Positions 54,304 through 64,000 of a DNA stretch of 64,000 bases are shown here, piece by piece. The stretch is from Thelephora terrestris (Eukaryota; Basidiomycota; Agaricomycetes; Thelephorales; Thelephoraceae): positions 2,914,001-2,978,000 of the forward strand of contig WIUZ02000001.1 in the NCBI GenBank assembly GCA_015956445.1, read 5' to 3'. Numbering within the stretch: position 1 is the stretch's first letter; each line of letters starts with the position of its first letter. The notes below the pieces were generated by a model, which did not search any database, was not told where the DNA came from, and worked only from the letters and a program-made list of their open reading frames with translations. The translations under genes and the position numbers were made by a program.

Positions 54304-54845
54304 TTGCGAAGCCGATCCAGAGTCTGGCCTAGATCTTAAAGTACCTTCAACTCAACCTAATCGAAAGCTTAACTATTCTCAACTTAAACGCGCCCACGCA
54401 ACTCGTGTGATACCAGAGCTGAAGGAGTCAGACCTTAATGAGTCCTTCATTCGAGGCAGGTTTCCACCGAAGAGCGCTACCCTACCATCTCACCGCTAGG
54501 ATCTCAGGGAGCGGACCTGGTGGGCAATCAATTAACAAGACCAACAATAATGTCCAACTCTTGCACAAGCCCACGGGCGTCCAAGTCAAATGTCAAGAAA
54601 CACGATCATTAGAACAAAACAGGAAGATTGCCCGCAAGATTCTTTTAGAAAAGGTCTGCATCCTCCACCTGATCTCTTCATAACGCATCCCAACTCATTG
54701 ACTATGGCAGCTTGATCATATGTATAATCCGGGTCTGTCGAAAGAGGACCTTAAGCGGGCCCGCGAGCGCGAAAGGGACCGAAGAAGGAGAAAGAAAGCG
54801 AGAAAGTCCGCCGCCTCCAAGGCAGAGAATGAATCTACGGAATGA
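54304..54845 (+). CDS. MTRFR/Pth4-type mitochondrial peptide-release (GGQ) protein
   Basis: A small class-I release-factor-like protein with the GGQ motif: [34 protein letters not shown] then [43 protein letters not shown] and a basic tail ([15 protein letters not shown]). It resembles human C12orf65 (MTRFR), which rescues stalled mitochondrial ribosomes. The first intron (54,456-54,507) uses a GC donor (GAG|GCAGGT); a GT site 4 nt downstream would give [14 protein letters not shown]. The frame has no ATG before the first conserved block. It is open only from 54,296, right after the MZM1 stop, so the real start must be upstream through splicing, perhaps as a fusion or at an internal Met of MZM1. 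The 5' end given here is the second acceptor, not a start codon. Confidence 0.75.
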
Positions 54846-55262
54846 CCTATCTTATCTGTCTTCCCTTCTGTCATACTCCCTAGCTCGCCTTTTTGGAACA
54901 TCGACCATAACTAACTCCTCAGGTCCCCTCTCGTGGCTGATTTTGCGTGCGAACCTGAGATCCCCGGGCACGGTCAGGAGCCCCAACCATGTAAACGGTG
55001 CCCATGCGATAGATATCCCCTCAACGGAGGCACACCTTTCGATGCCGTGAAAGCACCGTGCGCCCGTGCATCCAGTGACAAACCCTTGGTCATAAGGTAT
55101 TTAAATACGAAGGTTTGTGAAATAAATACCTCCCTACCAGGCCCCGCCGCTCAGCAGCTCAAGATCTCAATCGGCCTCCGCTTTTTTCAAACTTGCCCAT
55201 AACAGACCGCGCCCTTTCAATTTCCTATTCCGATTTCTGTTTTCGTCGTCGCGTAGACTATC
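54846..55262. other. Spacer between MTRFR-like and four-TM protein genes
   Basis: About 415 bases with no recognised gene. It holds the 3' UTR of the upstream gene and the promoter of the next. Short open frames are unsupported. Confidence 0.5.
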
Positions 55263-56263
55263 ATGCACCCCGCAGACTTCTGCGAACATTGCATCAGGGC
55301 TTCCCTTTGTGAGTTAACCCGAACTCTAATGAATTTCCGACGCTGATGGAGATTTAACAGCTCTTATCTTTCTTTCTAACTCCACACTCGCGCTGTTACT
55401 CGGAATCCCATACAATGGACAAAGACACCGCAAAGTGGATCAGCTGTTCTTTGACCAAGAGGAATTCGTTCAACTAACAACGTCTTCCGTGATTGTTGTG
55501 TTGGTATCTTGTCTGTGAGTCCGTATTAGAACGCTTTGCCCGCTGCACTCAGTCTCATTTCAAATTGCACAGGTTTCTTTGTAGAGTGTCCCCATACTGC
55601 CGCTTCAGAGTTCCAAAGGTTCTTGCCTTTGTCGCACTAACGACGTTGAGCGTTCTGGGGATGTCTTGCCTTACTACCTACGGCAGAGGAGACCCGTGCT
55701 GCGAGTCAGGTGGCTCCCAGAATTCAAAGTACTGCTGTCGGCCAGATATATATCTTTCACTGGCTTGGTTCTCGACCGTCATCTGTGAGACATAACCTCT
55801 CTTATGTATAATATCGGTAGACTTACGTTTGTCAGCTCTCGCCGGCCTCGTTGCGTCTTCCATCCTTCATTTGTGCGATAACGCCGCATATACTCGGCCC
55901 CGCACGGAATACGATGGGACCCATCCCCTTGCGCGAGTTACCAAGCGGGAATCGCTGGAGCTAGCAAAGATGCGGAGAACCTCCAATGGACAAGTCACCG
56001 AAGAAGAGGTTCCAACTGATCTCCCACCTCCGCCTTACGAGCCGTCTCCCACCCTACTCTCCTCCTACGTCCTACCCTCGATTCCTCTGCGAAAGAGGGA
56101 CATGAACAAACTCGGTTTGAGTGTGATCACCGATCTCTCAATGGGCCCTTCGTTGGAATCCAGTCCCCTCGAAACCATACCGAGGAAACGTTGGAGAGGT
56201 AGGGGACGAGATGCTTGGGAGAGGAAACCACTGGGAGGTTCTGAAACACCCGAGCGTGTTTGA
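55263..56263 (+). CDS. Predicted four-TM membrane protein with PPxY tail
   Basis: Exons join MHPADFCEHCIRASL|S to LIFLSNSTLALLLGIPYNGQ, then FVQLTTSSVIVVLVSCL|FLC, RVPKVLAFVALTTLSVLGMS and YLSLAWFSTVI|..ALAGLVASSILHL. Four hydrophobic segments are visible; the last loop has a CCESGGSQNSKYCC cysteine cluster, typical of extracytoplasmic regions. The C-terminal ~130 residues are hydrophilic (LARVTKRESLELAKMRRTSN) and carry PPPPYEPSP, a WW-domain ligand, then a basic end. I do not recognise the family; the topology recalls MARVEL/SUR7-like proteins, but that is only a resemblance. The start is the first ATG leading into the conserved-looking N-terminus. Confidence 0.65.
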
Positions 56264-58238
56264 AAGACTGCTCCTTGACGGACATTCTGAACAGGCGAAC
56301 GCGCCTGCCGGTATCGGAATAGTCACTTAGACGTTCCGGAATTCTCCTTCCATGTTTATAAACAGCCTACAATACAGTGATAATATAACTTTCTTGCGAA
56401 CGAAGAGACTTGGCCCACGCCGGTTCTCCTTGTGCTTAGCCGTCTCCGAGTCCAGGGAATGGTGTGATATTTGATCGCTATAACTCGGGTTTCAGCCACT
56501 CTACCACCCAGGTTCTGTGGTTCACTCCGCGCCATCATGTAATTTCGATGGTATCGCATTCAGAGATCCACCTTTGGTGCTGGATGACCTATGGACCAAC
56601 CGCTTTCTTGGGTACTACTTGAGCAAGGGCCTCATGCAGTGTCAAACTGTTTATCTTTCCCCAACTCCTACCGCCGATATTACTTATTAACGGCACATGG
56701 CTCCAACGTGCATCCTTGCCACTCCGCGTGGCGTTCTCTAATTGCCCGATGAAACGGCGGTTTGCCTTTGACCTAGCGGGCGTTGGTTTTGTTGTGGTCG
56801 CAACAGTGGTTTTCTGGCTGCCAAAACGCACGTCGTGGCCGAACGCTGCAAGATACCTTTAAACAGGGCAGCTAGCTGTCGCCTGTGAACCCAACTCTGA
56901 CTACTATGCAGGTAATTCCTCATCCGCTCACTGCGAGCGCAGTTGAAAGCGGGGGAGTTACGCACTACCCATGGTCAACACACACGCTTTACTGCTCAGC
57001 TCATCACTGACTTGTGCTTTGATCACTCCGATTTACACAAATTCCCAATACCCCCCCTATTGGCCACTACTGTGTAGTGGACTTTCTCAAGATTGCCCCT
57101 TTTGTTTGGATCGGTTGGTTCTCCTCCAGAGCTCAACATAACCGGTACTTACACGTTTTGATAGGCTCCAGGTTTGCGTCCTAAGCAGCAGTCATATCTG
57201 CTAGTATATGTGCTGCAATGGGACCCGAGGTACGGACAACAACTCGTAAGCCGGGAAATTAAAGTGTGCTCACATGACATCGGTGGAGGCATACCCGAGT
57301 CGCACTATCGTGTAATCCCTCTCTTATCAGCAACGCCTTTCGTCCTGCATCGCGATCCCACTCTTCTGATTCTCGGCATACATCTAGGGCGTGGGTTTAC
57401 GGTTTGATCACAAAAGCGTGGGGGCTCCCCTGGTCGTTTGAACAGTGCATTAACTTTCCACTAGCCCGTATCCATACCTTGGGAATCTGGTTCTCCTACA
57501 CTCGCCGCTTGCTTCATGTCCAAACTACCAATTTCTCTTCAGCACGTCGATGAGGAGGCTCAGGAACCCCCCGTCGTTCACACTCTGTCCCTAAGCCTCT
57601 CGCGGACGGATACCCGGTCGAGTGGGAAACCTTGACGTCACCACTGGCACCGATGCGGACGGTTCGCGAACAACCTGTCTGATCTTAAGCCCATTGGGAA
57701 GTGGGCTACCGGAAATCGGATCTCTGGCGAGGGAAAAAGTACTAAGATGAAATCTCTGGGAGGATCTATCAAGGATGAGGCGGACAGGAGGTTTGCGCAG
57801 AATTGCCCTCGAAAAAACGTGTCCGAATTGGAAGGGGCCGTGATCTATAGCTCAATGTTACCTTCAATAATTGCCGTACGCTCTTGGGCTCGTGTTTGCC
57901 CTCGCTGTCTATACTAGCGAATTATCGCGCCCATGCTTTGCGCTGTTGCAAATGGAAGTGAATAAGACGTTATCGCGTAAATGGGATAGGGCTGTTGGCT
58001 ATAGGGTCCGAGCCATCTGACATTTGAGACCTTCCCACAATCCGGTGATGGATCCACTAGAGGCGCGCGCCCGTGGGCGGACTGAGGTCAACGAAATTAG
58101 AAACGGTTGCCACGCCCGTCCCCCCAAGAGCTCTCTCCTAAGAAGTACCTTTGGCTGGAGAAACCTACGATAACGAGAACGGTTCGTCGTCAACCTAGCT
58201 CCGTGTCTGCTTGGCTCACAGCTGCCCAGATCGAGACC
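56264..58238. other. Gene-poor region, ~2 kb
   Basis: Only short open frames, none supported. A 40-codon frame from 57,517 (MSKLPISLQHVDEEAQEPP) is the only one that looks protein-like. It could be an N-terminal exon of an unidentified or decayed gene. No repeat family or RNA gene was recognised. Confidence 0.5.
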
Positions 58239-60289
58239 ATGGGCGGTCCTGAGCCGATAGAGCTTTCGGAAAGTAACGACGGAAGCTGGGTGACTGAAAT
58301 TCGCTTTTTAAGGAGCGTAACACGCAATCCTGAACTGATTTGCAGAACCGGGGACTCACGACCACTCGTCAGTCCACCGCAGATTGGGCCAAGGTGTGCA
58401 ATCCCATCAGCGTTCCCTCCGTCCCGCGTTTTGAATATGATTTCAGGCAAACATCAAAGAAAAGCCCATTTCCCCTGACGGCTGGTCAATATGCGCGCAG
58501 ACCGTTCAGAAATACGACGAGGCCGTGGTGAGGAATTGGAAAGATGAAATAGATACCCTCTTGGTGTTCGTACGTGTCACTGCCATGTGGGCTCCTCGCG
58601 TTTTCCTGACTTGTGAACAGGCCGGTCTGTACTCCGCGATTATCACCGCGTTCGCCATCGAGTCCTACAAGTGGCTTTCACAAGATCCAGATGATACGGT
58701 CGTCAAGTTACTTACGGAAATTTCCACGAAACTGAATGGCAATGTCCAAACCAGGGGGCTCCCAGAACCCCTCACCCTCGCTACCAGTTCTGTGCAATTT
58801 TCTGCACCACTGTGGGCCGTGGTGATCAACTCCCTCTGGTTCGTTAGCCTTGTGGCCGCCCTGTCTTCAGCATTCATCGGCATCTTGGTCAAGCAGTGGC
58901 TGCGTGAATATATGCGCCCGGTCTCCATCACCCCCATCGACGCTCTCTCCCTCCGACAACTACATTACCAGGCACTGAAGGACTGGGGAGTGGTTGAGAT
59001 TATCTCGTTCCTCCCGCTCTTACTTCAATTTTCGTTGGTCCTCTTTTTGGTCGGACTCCTCTACTTCCTATGGACACTCCACAATGTGGTAGCAGGCATC
59101 TTGACTGCAGTTGTCGCCGTTGTATTCATATTCTACACCGCCACCACTGTCCTCCCCGCTCTCCGAACCTCATGCCCATACAAGTCCCCTCAATCGTGGC
59201 TTTTCCTCCGCACTACATATTCGGCCATCACGCTAGTATTTGGGAAGGCCGGCGCAAGATTTAGGAGCTGGCAGGAACGCGACATCCAACCATTACGACG
59301 GGCCTCCTTCTCTAAACGCACTATGGATGCCTTGTTGTGGATCGATAAGGTGGTGTGGGACACGGAGGCCCTCAATTCAATCAGACTTTGCCTAGCAGAG
59401 TTGCGAACTGGGTTCTCCGACCCGGCCTTGCAGTTTGTCCATCGTATTATGGCGTACCGCGTGGGCATATCGGTTGAATCACTCAGAGATACCATCTTTC
59501 ACTCCACCCCGTTTTCGAGCATATCGGTTGATCACCCACTCGTTGTATTTCGGCTGAAGATCGACAAGCTCCGAGGGCAGAGGTTACGACGCATTCTGAT
59601 GGACAGTCTTCTCTGGCAGTGGTCAATTGGGTCGGAGTTAGTACACACTACCCCAGTTCTGACCAAGTTCCTGGAAATCCTCTCCACGATGAACACCCTT
59701 CCTGAATTCCAAGAATCCTTCTCTGCAGACGATGATCTTCCGAACCGAACGATCATTTGTCTTCTCCGCTTGCTCGAGCAAGACCTCTCGGCGAATGCAA
59801 TGGGTTCTCAGGTCCAACACAAGGCGCTGGACGTCCTCACGTACCTTTCATATAGGACGCCGCCGACACGTTTGCAAGAAGGTGGCGTTACACGAGCCTT
59901 TTGTTCGCTTCCTGTCGATTTTAACAAAGTATTTCGTGACAGTCTTACTGGAAATGATCACTGCGGCTCGCGGATCACATAATAGAGGACCGATATTCCT
60001 CGGGATAACTACAACACTGATAAGGATCTTAGCGCGCTGGGGGATAACCTCATTCAATGAGCCAGAAACCCATCGGGAATTCACCCTTCTGGCAAGGGAC
60101 ATGAGGAGGTATCTCGAACGATGCATCGAACAGAAGATTCCTTTCGGCTATACCACAGTTGACAGGTGGACAAGACGGATGGAGATGGTGATTAGCAGGT
60201 TTGCATCGACTTACGAGGACAAGCAGGAGCTCGAGGCGATCATGGCCGCACTGGAGAAAGGAAAGGCGATGGGTTTGGCAACCAATTGA
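58239..60289 (+). CDS. DUF6535 membrane protein
   Basis: This is a basidiomycete-specific family with three or four TM helices. It starts MGGPEPIELSESNDGSW. Exons then join TADWAK|ANIKEKPISPDGWSICAQTV, EAVVRNWKDEIDTLLVF|AGLYSAIITAFAIESYKWLS (TM1), APLWAVVINSLWFVSLVAAL (TM2), GILVKQWLREYMRPVSITPI and LPLLLQFSLVLFLVGLLYFL (TM3). The fourth segment is VAGILTAVVAVVFIFYTATT. The hydrophilic C-terminal half (LRSLLWQ-like helices) is variable. The frame change near 59,880 is resolved by a 63-nt GT-AG intron (RLQE|VLLEMITAARG), so no frameshift is needed. It ends MAALEKGKAMGLATN. No function is known for the family. Confidence 0.82.
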
Positions 60290-61496
60290 TGGTTACATTC
60301 GGAAGGCGGCGTAGGCTACCCCGCCGTATCCGCTCTCGATCTTAGTACAGCATTCCCGCTCCTGACTCAAGGTAACCAAGGGCCCCACAACGGATCGTCG
60401 ACTCGGAGGGGATGAAGATCTCGCTCAGGTACGAGATTTGGGTACGGGGTATTGTTCTTTTTATCTCTTGTACCAGGCCTTGTTTAGATGACCGCATCGA
60501 TGGAATATTTTCCTTCGAAGGTAACCGGTGTCTGTACCCCGGCGACTTAACCCAGTTAAGACGTCTGTATCGCGCGAGGAATATTTATCCAGTAAAATAG
60601 AAAATAACCCATGCCGTTGTCGGAGGTCAAGACAGGCGGAATGTTTATGCACGAGAACAGCGGGAGCAGTTGCTGGTGCTTTTCGCAGACAATCACGCCG
60701 TCACCGCGGCAGAGAACCCGAGTGGTGGGACAGACCTCCCAAAGATATGATAATTTGACCGAGTATCTCTCTTGTCAGCCTGTGCTTGGGCGACTTTGAC
60801 TGATATTGATTTAGACTTTGTTCGGTCCAACAATACCTGTAATTCGGGATTAACCACCACGAGGCTATCAGGGAAATTACCGTTCCATCATTCGCTTCCG
60901 ACCTCACTTCGGTTTCATCGATGAATCGATAGCATCCACTAAATGGCGGCTGTTTGGGAATGTTAGAGCGAGCCTAAACGTGGGCTACCTGTTCTTACTT
61001 CGGAACCAACGCGGAGGCGGGCTTTACCCCCTCTCCACTAGGCTCGTCCAATCACGCACCCCCCTTGTTCTTGACATCAGAGAGGGAGCAAGAGAGAGAT
61101 CCGGTGCTGATCTCACTTCCGATTGTCAGTCTTACCGTACCCTCGCTTTGGGTCGATCGTCACCAGTTCGCCGCACACGTCAACTTCAAAAACTGGAAAC
61201 TCCCCGTCGAATATTTCCAAATTTGCGGAAATACCCACAGATTATATTTTTCTTTTATTGTCATCTCCCCTCCACCCCTGCCGTGAACCTTAATCCCATG
61301 ACAATATTACGCCGATTTTCTCGCTGATTTAAAGCCTCCTGTTTCGGTCATGATCCCTCGATAACCCCCTCTGCCCTTCTCCTCTGCTATCGCTGAACGT
61401 GTAACTGCCAACGTACATCGCATCTTGGATAGCAGTCCACTAAATCGCGCACCTCTCCATTTTTCTATCCAGTTCTCGCACCTATCCCACGCATCG
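60290..61496. other. Intergenic region upstream of the DUF7082 gene
   Basis: About 1.2 kb. No supported gene; two weak open frames near 60,410-60,800 look random. T/C-rich tracts near 61,360-61,480 suggest the promoter and 5' UTR of the gene to the right. Confidence 0.5.
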
Positions 61497-63043
61497 ATGC
61501 AGAAATCTCGTTTGAACTCCCAACGCGGACAGTTTCACACCAGAGGTCCTATCCTTGTTCGTGGCGGTCCTGGGACAGCGATCACAACCATCGCCACTCT
61601 GCATTTTAATGTCATCGGGCGGGTGTGCATCGGTTTCCTCGCAGGCAGGGTGCCACTCCCCACGACAGTACGGCGCCTGTCTCAAGCGTCCAACGAATGG
61701 GAACTGCAGGCGACCATGCCATCGGTCGAGAATCTGAGCCTGCCGAACAACCAGTTCACCGTTCCTATCTCGGTTCAAGTTCATCTCCGTGACGAGTTCC
61801 TCGACACGCTGTACTGTGGTGATTTTCATTATACCCGTCCAGGTACAGTCCAGCGCTTACAATGAAGGGTAGTCGATTTTGACGCGCTAGAATCTCTTCA
61901 GATCACCCTGGCTCTCAGTCGGAGACAGATCCCGGCGAGCCACACTTGGTTCCTTCTGATACGGATGCCAAAACGGACCCACCTCGTGGCAGTTCTGGGT
62001 CTTCACACGGTCGCCGCCGTGGAAGGAAAACCCGCATACTAACGACAGCACGCCGTAATTCCTACACCCTACTTCGGGTCCCTAGGTCCCCCAGCCACCA
62101 CGAGCCGGAGGGGTCCCCTTTGAGCCTGGAGTTTACCAGCCCCCTGCAGACCCTGTGCGAGGACTGGTCAGAGGGAGAGCTCGAGACAGGACGGCGGCTC
62201 GCCAAATTCACTACGGTTAGGGAGGGGAACAACTTCGTTCTTTCTTGTGAAGTCATCCGCCAAGACGCGTACGACCCCGAAGACGTTGTCATTTCCTGCA
62301 TTTATTACAAAGGTACCGATGAATTCTACGTGACCTCCGTCGATATTCTCTACCTGTTCGAGAACGTTGCGGACGAAGCCCTCGGTACTTCCGAGAAGAC
62401 TAGGTTGCGGAGGAACATTCAGTCGTTCCTCCCTACCCGGGTCGAGAAGGCTGATCGGGAGTACGGGGAACTTTATACCCAAATAATGAAGTTTCCCCCG
62501 CCCAAGCCGAGAACGATTGAGAAGAAGATCAAGGTGTTCCGGTGGGTGCTGCTCGAAGATATTTTGAGCAAGATCGCATCGAAATACGTGAGTCTGCTGC
62601 ACTTACTTCAACGCCTCAGACGCTAGGTACTGACGACTGAACGCTGAACTTAGCACGTCTTGCCTTCCGGTTTGGCTAGTCGACCGCATTCTCCGACGTT
62701 ATATCGTTCTCCCTCTCCCCCGGAAGCCATCACGCGGTCGACAAGTTTGTCATCTGATTTGGACCTACAGGAAGGCGCTTCCTCAGATATCCCAGTGTCC
62801 AAGTCAGCGCCTCCCTACGCTAACTCCCTGCTTCAGACGCACGCTGTTGTCCCAATCCTATCGTCCTATTCCGTATCACCTTCTCCGACTTCATATCCAC
62901 CTTCGTACGAAGTATCGGGGTACACATTTTTCGATCCCTACGGACAAGGTCTCGACACGGCAGCCTCCTACCCCCCTTCACCCGCAGACGCTGCCTACCC
63001 GCCCCTCGATTATGGATACCATCCATACACAGCGCCGTTCTAA
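61497..63043 (+). CDS. DUF7082 medA-like transcriptional regulator
   Basis: The start MQKSRLNSQRGQFHTRGPIL leads to an N-terminal beta-rich block (RGGPGTAITTIATLHFN, NQFTVPISVQVHLRDEFLDT). After an intron (about 61,842-61,901) comes a Ser/Arg-rich linker, then the conserved domain: LCEDWSEGELETGRRLAKFT, DPEDVVISCIYYKGTDEFYV, TSVDILYLFENVADEAL, RLRRNIQSFLPTRV and IMKFPPPKPRTIEKKIKVFR. This matches the DUF7082/medusa family; medA controls conidiophore development in Aspergillus, so a developmental role is likely (inference). A last intron leads to a Ser/Pro/Tyr-rich tail with PPYANS and PPSYEVSG (PPxY-like) and PPSPADAAYPPLDYG. The DNA-binding mode is unknown. Confidence 0.78.
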
Positions 63044-63710
63044 TCCTATTGTTTTCTCGCAACCTGATCCGGCCGTCCACCGCCTCTCTCGAATATTGTT
63101 TTCGCTCGATCGTCCCGCCCGTTCTCCCACCCGCCTCATCTCGATTTGTCAATGCTCTCTCCTGTAGTGTGTCCTTGCTTAGCCGTCTGCTTGCCACTTC
63201 CAGCTTGACCGTGCACCTTGTTCCGTCCTATCTCGTTCGAGTTATCTCTCTTACTAATCCCACCGCAGTCAGTCGTCATATGCCCACTATCGATTTCTAA
63301 TATTTGGACCTCCCGTCCTCGCAGATACACCGGTCTTGTAATCGTACCGTACGATCCCCCTTGTAAATAGCGTTATGCCTAACTCGTCTGCTGTAAAAAT
63401 AGCAATCATCCCTTATTTTTTGAGCAACTGTTCCGTCGGATACTTTAACATTACGTCTTTGCTTGCCCCAGTTCCCTTTGTTCTCCATTCCTTGAGATTC
63501 GCATCAGAACATCACACTAGCGATGGCCAAAGCCTTGGGGAGAATGGAGAAAATGGAAGATCCATAGAGCGCGGGTCGGTATAGTTGGTCGCTCCGGGTG
63601 TGAACAGAAGTTGTGATTATAGAGGATTACAGTAGCTACTTGGGTGCACGATTGCCAACCTCTAAGGGATGCAGTAATTCCAGAATGTGCTGACGCTATG
63701 CTCTAACATC
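63044..63710. other. Convergent intergenic region
   Basis: About 670 bases between convergent stops. It is the 3' UTR of the DUF7082 gene (T/C-rich) and of the LETM1-like gene. No additional gene is supported. Confidence 0.5.
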
Positions 63711-64000
63711 CTATTGTCCGGCATGGAGCTCTGCGATCGTTTGTATGCGCTTCAGCACCGGATCCGTTGCTCCGACTTTCGCCCGTGACAGCCATCTCTC
63801 GAGATTATTGAGCATGTCTTCTCGGGATAGCTCCGATGTTACGCTGAATAAAGGTCAGCATAGATTCGAAAAGGGTGGACGGTCACGGCGTACAATCCTC
63901 TCTCGTCAAGAGCTTCCTGGAGTTCCGGAAGGGTGAGCCGTTGGCCTAAACCTTCTTGCTCCAGGAGAGTGTCGTCCTGCGTGATCCGTCGAAGGTGACG
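63711..64000 (-). CDS. LETM1-domain-like protein (3' end)
   Basis: This is the last two exons of a gene entering from the right edge. The upstream exon reads RHLRRITQDDTLLEQEGLGQ then LTLPELQEALDERGF. After a GT-AG intron (about 63,841-63,899) it continues VTSELSREDMLNNLERWLSR and ends AKVGATDPVLKRIQTIAELHAGQ. The pattern DDxLLxxEG...LxxxELxxAxxERG...S...M...LxxWL matches the LETM1 ribosome-binding-like domain found in Mdm38/LETM1 mitochondrial inner-membrane proteins (K+/H+ exchange, ribosome binding). Only about 80 residues are visible, so the full architecture, targeting signal and TM segment lie outside. The assignment rests on one motif. Confidence 0.6.

Noticed and set aside
54438-54683. 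[18 protein letters not shown] start for the release factor
   Set aside because: It reads through the intron and discards the conserved [14 protein letters not shown] block; kept only as an unlikely alternative.
59860-59990. Apparent frameshift in the DUF6535 gene
   Set aside because: A consensus 63-nt GT-AG intron restores the frame as RLQE|VLLEMI.

Overview
The window looks like nuclear DNA from a basidiomycete, probably an agaricomycete. Genes are dense and intron-rich, with introns of about 48-75 nt. Coding GC is moderate and spacers are short. The families fit this: DUF6535 membrane protein, agaric-type F-box/LRR protein, DUF7082 regulator and a TOM1-type HECT ligase. All gene models were spliced by hand from the sequence, joining homologous segments at GT-AG (occasionally GC-AG) sites. 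Exact exon edges are therefore inferences unless stated.

Layout. 1-8.1 kb: 3' end of an RRP17/NOL12 rRNA-processing factor (+), a quinone oxidoreductase-like MDR protein (-), a mitochondrial ABC1/UbiB-type kinase-like protein (-), a TBC Rab-GAP (+) and the PC4/SUB1 coactivator (-). 8.3-20.2 kb: one giant TOM1/HUWE1 HECT ubiquitin ligase (+). 20.7-28.2 kb: a disordered protein (+), the SKI3 TPR subunit of the Ski complex (+) and HEM2 delta-aminolevulinate dehydratase (-). 28.6-40.6 kb: a small PPxY protein (+), a questin-oxidase-family protein (-), a WD40 protein (+), CDC42 (+), a 66-residue secreted peptide with dibasic sites (-) and a spartin/senescence-domain protein (+). 40.7-43.5 kb: non-coding, diverged direct repeats that include a decayed copy of the 3' end of the neighbouring F-box gene, plus a long hairpin. 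43.5-54.8 kb: F-box/LRR protein (-), IAH1-like SGNH esterase (-), tRNA-splicing endonuclease SEN34 (+), EI24-family membrane protein (-), linker histone H1 (-), MZM1 (+) and an MTRFR-type GGQ peptide-release factor (+). 55.2-64 kb: four-TM protein (+), a gene-poor stretch, DUF6535 protein (+), medA-like DUF7082 protein (+) and the 3' end of a LETM1-domain-like gene (-).

Most content is core housekeeping: RNA decay and processing (SKI3, RRP17, SEN34), ubiquitin (TOM1, F-box), mitochondria (ABC1 kinase-like, MZM1, MTRFR, LETM1-like), heme synthesis (HEM2), polarity and traffic (CDC42, TBC, spartin) and chromatin/transcription (H1, PC4, DUF7082). Divergent gene pairs sharing short promoters are common. 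I see no viral element, intact transposon, rRNA, tRNA or CRISPR array.

The most interesting points are as follows. Up to five GC-AG introns occur, including one splitting the P-loop of CDC42 and one stop-free 60-nt intron in PC4. The TOM1 catalytic cysteine codon is cut by an intron. MZM1 and MTRFR are arranged so that two in-frame 3' splice sites 24 nt apart would decide between the MZM1 stop and read-through into MTRFR. There is also a small secreted Kex2-type peptide gene, and the F-box-derived repeat block.
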